Positions 9,880 through 18,650 of a stretch of DNA of 56,369 nucleotides are shown piece by piece. Made by a program: the position numbers and the translations under genes. The stretch comes from Nitrospinaceae bacterium (GTDB lineage: Bacteria; Nitrospinota_A; UBA7883; JAJDBK01), in contig JAJDBK010000005.1 in assembly GCA_029261405.1 (NCBI GenBank), positions 32,001 to 88,369 of the forward strand. Direction: 5' to 3'. How positions within the stretch are numbered: the stretch's first letter is position 1; each line of letters opens with the position of its first letter. Below the pieces are notes generated by a model. That model saw only the letters and a program-made list of their open reading frames with translations. It made no database searches and was not told the origin of the DNA.

Positions 9880-11364
9880 ATGTATTCACTGACAGAAGAA
9901 GATTTCATAAAACACGCTGGCGAAGGTAACCTTGTGCCGGTCTACCGGGAGATTCTCGCCGATCTCATGACTCCCGTATCCGCCTTCATGCAGTTGGGCG
10001 GAAATGGCAAATCGTTTCTGCTCGAATCGGTGGAGGGGGGCGACAAGTGGGGCCGTTATACTTTTCTCGGAACCGATCCTTCCATAATCTACCGCTATCA
10101 GCATGGGGAGGTCACCATAACCGAGGATGGAGCCGAAAGACGTTTTACCGCCGCCGGCGATCCGCTGGCAGAACTCAAAAAGATCATGGAAAGGTATAAA
10201 CCGGTGATCCTTCCCGGACTGCCCCGGTTTTTCGGAGGCGCCGTAGGGTTCCTCACTTACGATACGATCCGTTTTTTCGAGAAGATGCCCGAATCGACAA
10301 AAGACGAACTTGACACTCCGGACGCGCTCTTTTTCATCACCGATACGATTCTTATCTTCGACAACGTGGCGAACACTGTGAAGGTTGTCTGTAACGCCCA
10401 TGTCGGAAATGAAGGTCCGGGAAAAGCCTACAGTAGCGCCATAAAACGGATCGACTCGATCATCGAAAAGCTGAAAAAACCGGCGCCGATGCGCGAAGTT
10501 GTAAAGGGTGACCCCGACGCTGTGTCGTTCACCGGCAATATTGACCAGACGACCTACGAGAAAAATGTCGAACTGTGCAAGGAGTATATCTTTGCAGGGG
10601 ATATTTTTCAGGTGGTGCTGGCTCAAAGGCTGACGGCAAAACTTAACGTGCCGCCGTTCCAGGTCTACCGGGCGTTGCGCACAGTGAACCCCTCCCCCTA
10701 CATGTATTACATCGATTTTAACGATTTTCAGATCGTAGGCGCGTCGCCGGAGTCCCTGGTCCGGGTGGAGGAAGGGATAGTCGAAACGCGCCCCATCGCC
10801 GGAACAAGACCGAGGGGAAAAACAGACGAAGAGGATGAAGAGCTTAAAAAAGAACTACTGGCCGACGAGAAGGAGCTTGCCGAACATATCATGCTCGTTG
10901 ATCTCGGCAGAAACGATATCGGCAGGGTTTCGGACGGCGGCACGGTTCACGTCAATGAACTCAAGAGCGTCGAAAAATATTCCCACGTTATGCACATAGT
11001 CTCTAACGTAAAAGGGAGACTGCGGGACGACTACGACGCATACGACGCCTTGCGGGCCTGCTTCCCGGCTGGAACACTCTCCGGAGCTCCGAAGATAAGG
11101 GCCATGGAGATCATCGAAGAGATGGAGAAGGTGAAACGTGGTGTCTATGGCGGCGCGGTCGGTTATTTCTCTTTTTCAGGAAACATGGACGTGGCCATCG
11201 CCATCCGCACTCTTCAGATCAAGGGAAATACAGCCTATCTTGGTGTCGGCGCCGGGATAGTGGCCGATTCGGTTCCCGCCACCGAATACCAGGAGACGAT
11301 CAATAAGGGGAAAGCCCTCATGAAAGCCGTGGCGATAGCGGAGAACGGATTGGAGCCGGTCTGA
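9880..11364 (+). CDS. trpE: Anthranilate synthase component I, 494 aa
   Basis: Chorismate to anthranilate, first step of tryptophan synthesis; it needs a TrpG amidotransferase subunit, which is not encoded here. Chorismate-binding motifs are all present: IVGASPESLVRV, TRPIAGTRPRG, VDLGRNDIGRV, FPAGTLSGAPKIRAMEIIEE and GAGIVADSVPATEY. The N-terminal domain contains LLESVEGGDKWGRYTFLG, close to the LLES element that binds feedback tryptophan in TrpE. That and the length favour TrpE over PabB. No leader peptide or attenuator is possible in the 25 nt after truA, so regulation by attenuation is not visible. Confidence 0.95.
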   Translation: MYSLTEEDFIKHAGEGNLVPVYREILADLMTPVSAFMQLGGNGKSFLLESVEGGDKWGRYTFLGTDPSIIYRYQHGEVTITEDGAERRFTAAGDPLAELKKIMERYKPVILPGLPRFFGGAVGFLTYDTIRFFEKMPESTKDELDTPDALFFITDTILIFDNVANTVKVVCNAHVGNEGPGKAYSSAIKRIDSIIEKLKKPAPMREVVKGDPDAVSFTGNIDQTTYEKNVELCKEYIFAGDIFQVVLAQRLTAKLNVPPFQVYRALRTVNPSPYMYYIDFNDFQIVGASPESLVRVEEGIVETRPIAGTRPRGKTDEEDEELKKELLADEKELAEHIMLVDLGRNDIGRVSDGGTVHVNELKSVEKYSHVMHIVSNVKGRLRDDYDAYDALRACFPAGTLSGAPKIRAMEIIEEMEKVKRGVYGGAVGYFSFSGNMDVAIAIRTLQIKGNTAYLGVGAGIVADSVPATEYQETINKGKALMKAVAIAENGLEPV

Positions 11365-11368
11365 TCTT

Positions 11369-12181
11369 ATGGCCGTATACGCCATCGGCGACGTCCAGGG
11401 CATGTACGATGAACTGATGGCTCTTCTCGCCAAAATCGGTTTCGATCCGGCGATCGATACACTCTGGTTCACAGGCGACCTTGTCAACCGCGGACCGGAT
11501 TCGGTCGGTGCGTTGCGATATATCAAGGGTCTCGGAAGCTCGGCGATCACGGTTCTCGGCAACCACGACCTTCATCTGCTTGCGGTAGCCGAAGGAGCGG
11601 CAAAACCGGGTGAAGGTCATACTCTGGATCAGGTACTCGACGCTCCAGATAAGGGCGAACTGCTCGAATGGCTCCGTCACAGGCCGCTTCTCCATGTAGA
11701 GGGGGAGCATGTTCTTGTTCACGCAGGCCTGCTGGCGCCGTGGAGCATAACAAACGCGTTGGAACTTGCTGGCGAGGTGGAGTCTATCTTGAGGGGCGAA
11801 GGGTACAGGGAGCTTTTAATGAAAATGTATGGTGACACCCCGGATAGCTGGAGCGACGAACTGTCCGGTCATGAAAGGCGCCGAGTTGTGATAAACGCCA
11901 TGACAAGAATTAGAGTGGTCTCACCTGACGGGAAAATGCTGATCAGCTTTACAGGTCGCCCGGAGGAGATACCTGAAGGTTATATGCATTGGGCCGATGC
12001 GCCTATGCGTAAAAGCGCCGATCATACTATTGTGTATGGTCATTGGGCGGCTCAAGGTCTGAACCTTGATCGCCCCGATGCGTTGGCTCTCGATTCCGGG
12101 TGTCTATGGGGGGGGAGTCTGAGCGCGTTGCGTCTTGATGACAGAGCCATCTTTCAGGTTCCTTGCGGGAGGCGCATATAG
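11369..12181 (+). CDS. apaH: Symmetrical bis(5'-nucleosyl)-tetraphosphatase, 270 aa
   Basis: Hydrolyses Ap4A to two ADP, limiting alarmone and Np4-capped RNA levels. It has the metallophosphatase signature set: AIGDVQGMYDEL, WFTGDLVNRGPDSV, VLGNHDLHLLAVAE, VHAGLLAPW and YGHWAAQGL, plus the family-specific LDSGCLWGGSLSALRLD. Length matches ApaH (about 270-280). It begins 4 nt after trpE and ends directly against the next gene, so it sits inside the trpE operon. The trpE-apaH link is probably operon convenience rather than pathway. Confidence 0.93.
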   Translation: MAVYAIGDVQGMYDELMALLAKIGFDPAIDTLWFTGDLVNRGPDSVGALRYIKGLGSSAITVLGNHDLHLLAVAEGAAKPGEGHTLDQVLDAPDKGELLEWLRHRPLLHVEGEHVLVHAGLLAPWSITNALELAGEVESILRGEGYRELLMKMYGDTPDSWSDELSGHERRRVVINAMTRIRVVSPDGKMLISFTGRPEEIPEGYMHWADAPMRKSADHTIVYGHWAAQGLNLDRPDALALDSGCLWGGSLSALRLDDRAIFQVPCGRRI

Positions 12182-13528
12182 ATGCCCGAAACTTCGGAGT
12201 ATATCCGGTTCCTTAATCTTGTGGAAAAAAGCGCCGGGACCGCTATAGATGAAACCCTTTTCTGGAAACTTCAATCCGCCGCCAGGGACGCCATCATGAG
12301 TGTGGAAGTGACCCCCAGGATTCCATACGTAAAAGCCCTGGCTCAGATGGTGAAGATTGCACAGCTACTGCTTGGTGGAGAGTCCGCATCAATAATCCTG
12401 AATAACGAGAACTACTGGTCAATCATGGCGGCCACCGGAAAGGACGCCGAAAATATCGTCGGTTCGAAAATCGATATAGAGAAAGAGTCGGTCTCCGCCA
12501 CAGTGATAAAGAGCGGGGAGCCATACTATTTTTCTGAAATCGACACTGTATCGGGGGTAAAGAAAAATATATCGACCGGTCGGCACGCCACGGGTCGGTT
12601 CTGCTCCTTTCCGATATTCGATATGGAAAAAGATGTAGCTGGCGCCCTGAACGTTTCAGGAATGCCGAAAGCGCATCCCCTTTTCGTGTCGGAGCGGTTC
12701 TGCATCGACGGAGTCCTTATCGCCATCGGAACAAAAATAACAAAACTTAAAAAGATCGCGGAAGTGCAAAAGCTGAAGTCTGGCGCCGAGAAATCGGAGA
12801 AGCGAATAGGTGTCATGCGTCAGCGGATCGAGAAATTCGAGGAGACAGAAACCTTTCGGGAACGAATGCTCTACATGACGATCCACGACTTCAAGAATCC
12901 GCTTTCCCTTGTTATCTCCAACCTTTCGTTTCTTGAACATCCCGATCTCAATGTGGAGACGAAAGAGACGCTTGAACTCTCCCGCTTCGGGCTGGACAGG
13001 CTTCTTGATTCGATCAACTCGACTCTTGACACATACCATATACAAAGCGACAAGATGGTTCTTCGTCAGGCCGAATTCGATCTGGTCACCCTTGTAAAAA
13101 GGATGATCGTGGAATTCACCATCGCCGCCGACCTTGATGATGTGACCATGAAATTCCACGGACCCGACAGCCTCCTGATAACCTGCGACGAAGAGATGAT
13201 ACGAAGAGTCGTGGTGAACCTGCTCGATAACGCCTTGAGATTCAGCCCCATGGGGGGTGTCATCAACGTTTCGGTGAAACCGGATGAATGGGGAGTATTC
13301 CTTTCCGTAGAGGACAGCGGGGAGGGCATATCCTATGAGGATCAGGAGGCGATTTTCGACCCGTTCACCCAGGCGCAAATGTCGAAAGAGAGAGGAACAA
13401 ACGGACACGGCATAGGTCTTTCCTTCTGCCGGATGGCTGTGAACGCCCACGGGGGAGATATCAGAGTAGAAAGCGAACCTGGCAAAGGCGCCAGGTTTAC
13501 GGTTGCCCTGCCAAAAAACGGATGGTAA
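12182..13528 (+). CDS. Soluble GAF-domain histidine kinase, 448 aa
   Basis: No membrane helix. Residues about 40-190 form a GAF-like sensor (LLLGGESASIILNN, SATVIKSGEPYYFSE, FCSFPIFDMEKDVAGALNVS). A coiled coil precedes the H-box TIHDFKNPLSLVISNL. The ATPase domain contains VVVNLLDNALRFSPMGG, VEDSGEGISYED and GHGIGLSFCRMA. ATG immediately follows the apaH stop codon, so it is co-transcribed. No response regulator is adjacent, so the partner is unknown. Its stop codon abuts the stop of the convergent CDF gene with no base between. Confidence 0.9.
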   Translation: MPETSEYIRFLNLVEKSAGTAIDETLFWKLQSAARDAIMSVEVTPRIPYVKALAQMVKIAQLLLGGESASIILNNENYWSIMAATGKDAENIVGSKIDIEKESVSATVIKSGEPYYFSEIDTVSGVKKNISTGRHATGRFCSFPIFDMEKDVAGALNVSGMPKAHPLFVSERFCIDGVLIAIGTKITKLKKIAEVQKLKSGAEKSEKRIGVMRQRIEKFEETETFRERMLYMTIHDFKNPLSLVISNLSFLEHPDLNVETKETLELSRFGLDRLLDSINSTLDTYHIQSDKMVLRQAEFDLVTLVKRMIVEFTIAADLDDVTMKFHGPDSLLITCDEEMIRRVVVNLLDNALRFSPMGGVINVSVKPDEWGVFLSVEDSGEGISYEDQEAIFDPFTQAQMSKERGTNGHGIGLSFCRMAVNAHGGDIRVESEPGKGARFTVALPKNGW

Positions 13529-14437
13529 CTACGCTTCTGTGTCAGGCTCCACGAACTGCCACCGAATTTCGGGAAACCGCTTACGCACTTTTCTCTCGCT
13601 TCTGTTTATAGCGTCAATGAGGGTTTTGACTTCGGTTATCTCCCCGGCGCTTATCTTGTAACTGACCATCACCTCCGATGAGCCGGTCTGCAAAGCGATA
13701 AAGGCAAGCACCTTCCCACCCGGAATGTTTTCCTCGATTATATTTTCCACATCAGGGAGAAAATCGGTAGCCGGGGCTTCGCCTACAATCAGCGATTTTA
13801 TCTCGTTTCCAAGAAAAGCGGCCACAAACACCAGAAGGACTCCAACGAGTATCGACCCCATTGCGTCCCACATCGGATTACCGGTGATCCATGCCAGTGA
13901 GACGCAGACAGCGGCGAAAGCAAGGCCGAGCAGAGCGGCCAGATCCTCGGTAAAAATTACCAGAAGGTCGGCGTTGGTAGTTTTTCTGAACCACGCCCAA
14001 TAGCTCCCGAACCGGTTAATACGATCAACCTCCTGAATACACGCTCTGAACGAAAAACCCTCAAGAACAATACCAAATACCAGAATGATAAGCGCCACTG
14101 CCGGTGACTCCAGCGATTCGTCGCCTGAGAGTTTGTGGATTCCTTCGTATACGGAATAGACTCCCCCCATGGTAAATAACATGACAGCGACTATGAACGA
14201 CCAGAAAAACGCCTCACGCCCGTAGCCTAATTGATGGGTCTTTGAAGGAGGTTTTTGAGAGGCCTTGTTTCCCCATAACAGGAGAACCTGGTTTGCGCAA
14301 TCGACAAAGCTGTGGATAGCCTCCGCCGCCAGTGAGGAACTGCCGGTAATGACCGTACCAACCGTCTTGGCGATGGCTATTCCAAGGTTCGCAAACAGCG
14401 CGAACAGTATTACCCTGACTGAACCTCCAGCGCTCAT
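13529..14437 (-). CDS. Cation diffusion facilitator transporter, 302 aa
   Basis: A CDF-family metal/proton antiporter of the inner membrane. About six membrane segments are followed by a cytoplasmic C-terminal domain. The first metal-site motif HSFVDCANQ is intact. In TM5 the usual HxxxD is replaced by EDLAALLG, as in the SLC30A9-like subgroup, so substrate prediction (Zn, Co or Mn) is unsafe. LGYGREAFFWSFIVAVMLF and GSILVGVLLV are also typical of that subgroup. The start ATG follows AAGGGG. It lies 28 nt downstream of a small lipoprotein gene and is probably co-transcribed with it. Confidence 0.9.
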   Translation of the reverse strand: MSAGGSVRVILFALFANLGIAIAKTVGTVITGSSSLAAEAIHSFVDCANQVLLLWGNKASQKPPSKTHQLGYGREAFFWSFIVAVMLFTMGGVYSVYEGIHKLSGDESLESPAVALIILVFGIVLEGFSFRACIQEVDRINRFGSYWAWFRKTTNADLLVIFTEDLAALLGLAFAAVCVSLAWITGNPMWDAMGSILVGVLLVFVAAFLGNEIKSLIVGEAPATDFLPDVENIIEENIPGGKVLAFIALQTGSSEVMVSYKISAGEITEVKTLIDAINRSERKVRKRFPEIRWQFVEPDTEA

Positions 14438-14465
14438 CTCATATCACCCCTTCTGTTTACCCTCT

Positions 14466-14702
14466 TCAAATAATCGTCTCTTCCGTTGTTGTGGTATCAC
14501 CTGTCGTGTCGGTGGTGGTATCGCCTGTCGTGTCGGTGGTGGTATCGCCGTCCTGCTCGAGACACCCTTTTTCGAGATCCCAATATTTACCCTGAGCTTC
14601 ACACTGGAATTTATTTAAAGCCACAGCCGTGGCAAGAGTTTCGAGACCGCAACCTGTGAGCGTCAGGGAAACTGATATCAACAGGAGAATAAACCGCATC
14701 AT
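14466..14702 (-). CDS. Small lipoprotein with Thr/Asp repeat tail, 78 aa
   Basis: A type II signal peptide ends in the lipobox LTGC (Cys18), so the mature protein is about 60 residues and lipid-anchored. Two further cysteines (FQCEAQG, KGCLEQ) could form a disulfide. The C-terminal third is a low-complexity repeat, DTTTDTTG twice plus part of a third, encoded by 24-nt tandem DNA repeats. Such tails often act as flexible spacers and can vary in copy number. Function unknown. It precedes the CDF transporter gene. Confidence 0.7.
   Translation of the reverse strand: MMRFILLLISVSLTLTGCGLETLATAVALNKFQCEAQGKYWDLEKGCLEQDGDTTTDTTGDTTTDTTGDTTTTEETII
14493..14549. repeat. 24-bp tandem repeat, about 2.4 copies
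   Basis: The 24-nt units at 14493-14516 and 14517-14540 differ at one base and are followed by a 9-nt partial unit to 14549. They encode the 8-residue repeat DTTTDTTG in the lipoprotein on the minus strand. The multiple-of-three unit keeps the frame, so copy number can change by slippage without breaking the gene. Confidence 0.85.
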
Positions 14703-14736
14703 TGATCGGCCTTAATAAGTTGGGAAGGAGTATTAA

Positions 14737-14844
14737 ATGAGTCTTCAGCCATTGCCGGAATCGAGTATTATAATATTTCAGTTAAGCCAACGCATGATAT
14801 CACGGCGTTTGCAAGTTTCAAAATGTAGTATGCTTCTACAATGA
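14737..14844 (+). CDS. Small upstream ORF overlapping the kdsA start, 35 aa
   Basis: ATG 14737 has an excellent Shine-Dalgarno (GGAAGGAG, 6-nt spacing). The frame runs 35 codons to a TGA at 14842-14844 that overlaps the kdsA ATG as ATGA. kdsA itself has no visible ribosome-binding site, so coupled translation through this ORF would explain how it is initiated. The peptide has a hydrophobic N-terminal half (ESSIIIFQL) and a basic second half (RMISRRLQVSK). I do not recognise it. A TATAAT at 14769-14774 lies inside it but has no good -35, so an internal promoter is a weaker alternative. Confidence 0.5.
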   Translation: MSLQPLPESSIIIFQLSQRMISRRLQVSKCSMLLQ

Positions 14845-15662
14845 ATGAATCGATCAGAGTCGGCGATCTATCCGTCGGTAACTTACTGCCGTTTACCTTT
14901 ATCGGCGGCCCTTGTGTCATAGAGAGCGAGGATCACGCCCTCACCACCGCAGAAGCTATCAAAGCCGTTACCGACAGGCTCGGTATCGGATTTATATATA
15001 AAAGCTCTTTTGACAAGGCGAACAGAAGCTCTATCGACTCGTTCCGTGGAGTCGGAATACATGAAGGGCTTGCCATACTCAATAAGGTCAGGAGTGAAAC
15101 AGGGGTTCCGCTCCTCTCTGATGTGCACTCACCCGAAGAGGCTAAAGCGGCGGGGGAGGTTCTCGACGTGTTGCAGATACCCGCCTTTTTGTGTCGGCAG
15201 ACCGACCTGCTGGTGTCAGCGGGAAAAACCGGCAAGGTGGTAAACGTCAAGAAGGGTCAGTTCATGGCGCCGCTTGACATGAAAAACGCCGTGGTGAAGG
15301 TCAAGAGTAGCGGTTCTGACAAAGTAATGCTTACCGAAAGGGGCACCACTTTCGGATACAACAACCTGATAGTCGATATGAGATCGTTCGCCGCAATGGC
15401 CTCCCTCGGAGCGCCGGTGGTCTTCGACGCAGGGCATTCGGTCCAGAGCCCCGGCTCTTTGGGTATTTCTACAGGTGGTGACAGGAATTCGATACCGCTT
15501 CTCGCCCGTTCCGCCATCGCCGCCGGCGTTGCGGCCATTTTTCTCGAAACCCACCCCGACCCGGACAACGCTCCATGCGATGGCCCGAACATGTGGCCGC
15601 TGAACCGCCTGGAAGAACTTCTCGTGTCATTAATGAAGATCGACCGGACCGTAAAAACCTGA
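14841..15662 (+). CDS. kdsA: 3-deoxy-8-phosphooctulonate synthase, 273 aa
   Basis: Condenses phosphoenolpyruvate and arabinose-5-phosphate to KDO-8-phosphate for the LPS inner core. Family motifs: FIGGPCVIESEDHAL, YKSSFDKANRSSIDSFRG, PLLSDVHSPEEA, IPAFLCRQTDLLVSAG, VNVKKGQFMAP, MLTERGTTFGYNNLIVDMR, VFDAGHSVQ and FLETHPDPDNAPCDGPNMWPL. Length is normal. Together with kdsB, waaF and lpxL in this window it shows that the organism makes LPS. No Shine-Dalgarno is visible before its ATG; the upstream small ORF may supply ribosomes. Confidence 0.97.
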   Translation: MNESIRVGDLSVGNLLPFTFIGGPCVIESEDHALTTAEAIKAVTDRLGIGFIYKSSFDKANRSSIDSFRGVGIHEGLAILNKVRSETGVPLLSDVHSPEEAKAAGEVLDVLQIPAFLCRQTDLLVSAGKTGKVVNVKKGQFMAPLDMKNAVVKVKSSGSDKVMLTERGTTFGYNNLIVDMRSFAAMASLGAPVVFDAGHSVQSPGSLGISTGGDRNSIPLLARSAIAAGVAAIFLETHPDPDNAPCDGPNMWPLNRLEELLVSLMKIDRTVKT

Positions 15663-15688
15663 TTGTTGTATTTGTTCCGATTGCGTTG

Positions 15689-15718
15689 TTTACAGCCTCC
15701 CAGTCTATTTAATATAAT
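15689..15718 (+). promoter_or_regulatory. Strong sigma-70-like promoter upstream of rpiB
   Basis: TTTACA (15689-15694) and a perfect TATAAT (15713-15718) are 18 nt apart. The predicted start is near 15726, about 30 nt before the rpiB start codon. No other promoter of this quality is seen until after hemC, so it may drive the whole rpiB-glyA-nrdR-heme cluster. Confidence 0.6.
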
Positions 15719-15756
15719 ATCTGATTGCAAAAATAGAAAACTTGTCTGGAGAAGCT

Positions 15757-16215
15757 TTGGATAACAGCAATAAAATCGCCGTGGCATGCGACCATGGAGC
15801 GCTTGAGCTCAAAAGCAAGCTGGTACAACTTCTTGAAAAACTGGGATATGAGCCACTAGACTTGGGCGTACACAACTACGATTCGGTCGATTACCCCGAT
15901 TACGCCGAGAAAGTGGCCCAACTTGTAAGTAGCGGTGAAGCGCCTCGCGGACTGCTCCTTTGCGGAACCGGAGTGGGAATGTCGATTGTGGCTAACAAGT
16001 TTAAAGGTGTCCGGGCCACGTTGGCGCACGATCACTACACCGCCGTCATGTCCCGACAACACAATAACAGCAATATTCTTTGTATCGGCGCAAGGGTCAC
16101 AGGGGAAGAGGTGGCCTTCGACATCCTCCAGACCTGGCTTACCACTCCCTACGAAGGGGGCAGGCACGACAAGCGCCTCGATAAAATATCCGCCCTCGAA
16201 AAAAAACCTGAATAG
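15757..16215 (+). CDS. rpiB: Ribose-5-phosphate isomerase B, 152 aa
   Basis: Interconverts ribose-5-phosphate and ribulose-5-phosphate in the pentose phosphate pathway. Seen: KIAVACDHGALELK, the catalytic-Cys loop LLLCGTGVGMSIVANK, and RQHNNSNILCIGARV with its phosphate-binding and general-acid residues. I start at TTG 15757 because GGAGAA lies 5 nt upstream and the resulting N-terminus (MDNSNKIAVACDHGA) matches family proteins; TTG 15742 would add five residues. Located 30 nt before glyA, a common bacterial pairing. Confidence 0.95.
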   Translation: MDNSNKIAVACDHGALELKSKLVQLLEKLGYEPLDLGVHNYDSVDYPDYAEKVAQLVSSGEAPRGLLLCGTGVGMSIVANKFKGVRATLAHDHYTAVMSRQHNNSNILCIGARVTGEEVAFDILQTWLTTPYEGGRHDKRLDKISALEKKPE

Positions 16216-16245
16216 ATCCACCAATCCGGAGATATCGAGCAGAAA

Positions 16246-17511
16246 ATGTCAAACAACGAATCGGCCCTGAAAAAAAGCGACCCTGAAATATGGGAGGCCA
16301 TCCACGGTGAAGAAGAGCGGGAAGAGACCACACTGGAGCTTATAGCCTCGGAGAACTTCACTTCACCGGCGGTACTCGAGGCGCAAGGCTCTGTGATGAC
16401 CAACAAATACGCCGAAGGTTATCCGGGCAGACGTTATTACGGCGGTTGCGCCAATGTGGATGTGGCGGAAAATCTTGCCATCGAAAGGGCGAAGGAACTT
16501 TTCGGCGCCGAACACGCCAACGTGCAACCCCATTCCGGCTCCCAGGCGAACCAGTCGGTCTTTTTCACCGTTCTTGATCCGGGCGACACCATCATGGGTC
16601 TCGATCTTGCGCATGGCGGGCATCTGACTCATGGACACCCGCTCAACTTCTCCGGCAAATGGTTTAACGTTGTGGCGTACCAGGTCGATAAAACCACCGA
16701 GACCATCGATTTTGATTCACTGCGAAAAAAAGCTATCGAATCGAAACCTAAACTGATCATCGCCGGAGCCTCAGCTTATCCGCGTACCCTGCCGTGGGAG
16801 CCGTTTCGTGAGATAGCCGATGAGGTTGGCGCATACCTTATGGTCGATATGGCCCACATTGCAGGGCTTGTAGCCGCAGGTCTGCATCCGTCGCCTGTTC
16901 CTCTCGCCGATTTCGTGACCACAACCACCCACAAGACCTTGCGTGGACCCCGTTCCGGGCTTGTGATGTGCAAGGAAAAATATGCGAAAGATATAAACCG
17001 CTCAGTATTTCCGGGTCTGCAAGGCGGTCCCCTTATGCACGTCATAGCCGGAAAGGCTGTCGCATTTAAAGAAGCGATGACCGATGAGTTTAAGGAGTAC
17101 CAGTCTCAGGTTGTGGCGAACGCAAAAACCCTGGCGGAAAGACTCGTCGAGCGTGGACTTCGACTGGTAGCCGGAGGCACCGATACCCACCTGATGTTAG
17201 TCGATCTGCAAAGCAAAGGTATAACCGGCAAGGTGGCGGAAAAAAGGCTCGACATAGCCGGTATCACCGTTAACAAAAATACGATCCCCTTCGATCCCGC
17301 CAAACCGATGGTGACATCCGGGATCCGCATAGGCGCCCCGGCGGTTACGACCCGTGGAATGGGGGCGGAGGAGATGCGAACCATCGCCGACTGGATTGTG
17401 GATATCCTCGAAGATGTGGAGAACGAAGAAAAAGCTGTTGAGATGCGAAACAAGGTAGCCTCACTCTGCTCCCGGTTCCCGCTCTACCACGGCGTTCCCG
17501 CAGAAAAATAG
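16246..17511 (+). CDS. glyA: Serine hydroxymethyltransferase, 421 aa
   Basis: PLP enzyme that interconverts serine and glycine with tetrahydrofolate, the main entry of one-carbon units. Signature segments: [45 protein letters not shown], the PLP-lysine motif [14 protein letters not shown] and [16 protein letters not shown]. Length and motifs are complete. It supplies glycine for the glycine-cleavage cluster at 30650-35032 and 5,10-methylene-THF for biosynthesis. In the predicted operon it follows rpiB and precedes nrdR, a standard neighbourhood. Confidence 0.98.
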   Translation: MSNNESALKKSDPEIWEAIHGEEEREETTLELIASENFTSPAVLEAQGSVMTNKYAEGYPGRRYYGGCANVDVAENLAIERAKELFGAEHANVQPHSGSQANQSVFFTVLDPGDTIMGLDLAHGGHLTHGHPLNFSGKWFNVVAYQVDKTTETIDFDSLRKKAIESKPKLIIAGASAYPRTLPWEPFREIADEVGAYLMVDMAHIAGLVAAGLHPSPVPLADFVTTTTHKTLRGPRSGLVMCKEKYAKDINRSVFPGLQGGPLMHVIAGKAVAFKEAMTDEFKEYQSQVVANAKTLAERLVERGLRLVAGGTDTHLMLVDLQSKGITGKVAEKRLDIAGITVNKNTIPFDPAKPMVTSGIRIGAPAVTTRGMGAEEMRTIADWIVDILEDVENEEKAVEMRNKVASLCSRFPLYHGVPAEK

Positions 17512-17523
17512 GGTAACAACGTG

Positions 17524-17982
17524 ATGAAATGCCCGTCGTGTGACAACCTGGAGAACAAGGTGATCGACTCGCGTCTCTCCAAAGAGGGGGACATGATAAG
17601 ACGTCGACGGGAGTGCATGAGTTGCAAACGCCGATTCACAACCTACGAGCGGATAGAAGAGAGTCTTCCGATGATCGTGAAAAAGGATGGCTCTCGCCAG
17701 TCTTTCGATCGGGAAAAGATCAGGGAAGGGGTGGAGAAAGCGTGTCACAAACGCCCCGTCCCGGCCGAGGAACGGGACGCCCTTGTGGAAATAGCCACTC
17801 GCTCGGCCATGTCCGCTGGTGAAAAAGAGGTCCCCAGCGCCGTCGTGGGGGAAGCTGTCATGCAAGGCCTCAAGAAACTCGACGACGTGGCATATGTGCG
17901 CTATGCGTCAGTATACCGGGAATTTCGTGACATAACCGAGTTTATCAGCGAACTTAACTCAATGGTCACCAACAAGAAATGA
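17524..17982 (+). CDS. nrdR: Transcriptional repressor NrdR, 152 aa
   Basis: Zinc-ribbon/ATP-cone repressor of ribonucleotide reductase genes that senses ATP and dATP. The zinc ribbon is MKCPSCDN...ECMSCKRRFTTYERIE with four cysteines. The ATP-cone contains VKKDGSRQSFDREKIREG, and YVRYASVYREF closes the domain. The ATG at 17524 gives the invariant N-terminus MKCPSC; a GTG lies one codon before. It ends with an ATGA overlap with the next gene. Ribonucleotide reductase genes are not in this window. Confidence 0.96.
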   Translation: MKCPSCDNLENKVIDSRLSKEGDMIRRRRECMSCKRRFTTYERIEESLPMIVKKDGSRQSFDREKIREGVEKACHKRPVPAEERDALVEIATRSAMSAGEKEVPSAVVGEAVMQGLKKLDDVAYVRYASVYREFRDITEFISELNSMVTNKK

Positions 17983-18650
17983 ACCGATACTACCCGCTAT
18001 TTCTCGACATCCAGGATAAAACCTGTGTCATCGTAGGGGGAGGCGCGGTCGCTTTACGCAAAGCAAAAACCTTGAAAGAGTATGGCGCAAAAGTTGTGGT
18101 GGTGTCACCTGAGGTATCAGAAGCTATCAACGATATGGTCAATGCGGGTGATGTGAAATGGATTAAAAAGAATTTCACACCCCCACATCTTGACGGGGCG
18201 GAGCTTGTCTTCGCCTGCACAAGTCACGAAACTGTCAACGAAGAGGTTTATACGGCGGCTACAGAGAGAAACATACAAGTCAACGTCGTGGACAACCTTG
18301 AGCTTTGCTCCTTTATGGTTCCGTCTGTGGTGAACCGTGGTGACCTTTCCATCGCCATCTCCACTTCAGGCAAAAGCCCGGCTGTGGCGAAACATGTCAG
18401 GAAACTTTTGCATAAAACGTTCGGGGATGAATGGGCCGCCTATCTCGATATCATGGGCCGCGCTCGCAAGGCGGTTCTGGAAAACATACCAGCGCAGAAA
18501 AAACGCTCGGAAATTTTCACCCGTCTCGCCGGGTCGGACCTGCTGAAACTGATAGCGGACGGTGACATGACAAACGCCCTTGATATGGCGGAGAAAATCG
18601 CCGGGGTGAAGATAAATATGGAAAACCAAACGGGAGGCGCAACGACGTGA
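17979..18650 (+). CDS. Precorrin-2 dehydrogenase/ferrochelatase, CysG-N (Met8) type, 223 aa
   Basis: Oxidises precorrin-2 to sirohydrochlorin and may insert iron, giving siroheme or the precursor of other tetrapyrroles. The NAD-binding fold starts MNRYYPLFLDIQDKTCVIVGGGAVALRKAKTL; the family core FACTSHETVNEEVY, NVVDNLELCSFMVPSVV and LSIAISTSGKSPAVAK follows. It corresponds to the N-terminal half of CysG; no methyltransferase domain is attached. It overlaps nrdR by 4 nt and hemX by 4 nt, placing siroheme and heme synthesis in one transcript. Confidence 0.93.
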   Translation: MNRYYPLFLDIQDKTCVIVGGGAVALRKAKTLKEYGAKVVVVSPEVSEAINDMVNAGDVKWIKKNFTPPHLDGAELVFACTSHETVNEEVYTAATERNIQVNVVDNLELCSFMVPSVVNRGDLSIAISTSGKSPAVAKHVRKLLHKTFGDEWAAYLDIMGRARKAVLENIPAQKKRSEIFTRLAGSDLLKLIADGDMTNALDMAEKIAGVKINMENQTGGATT

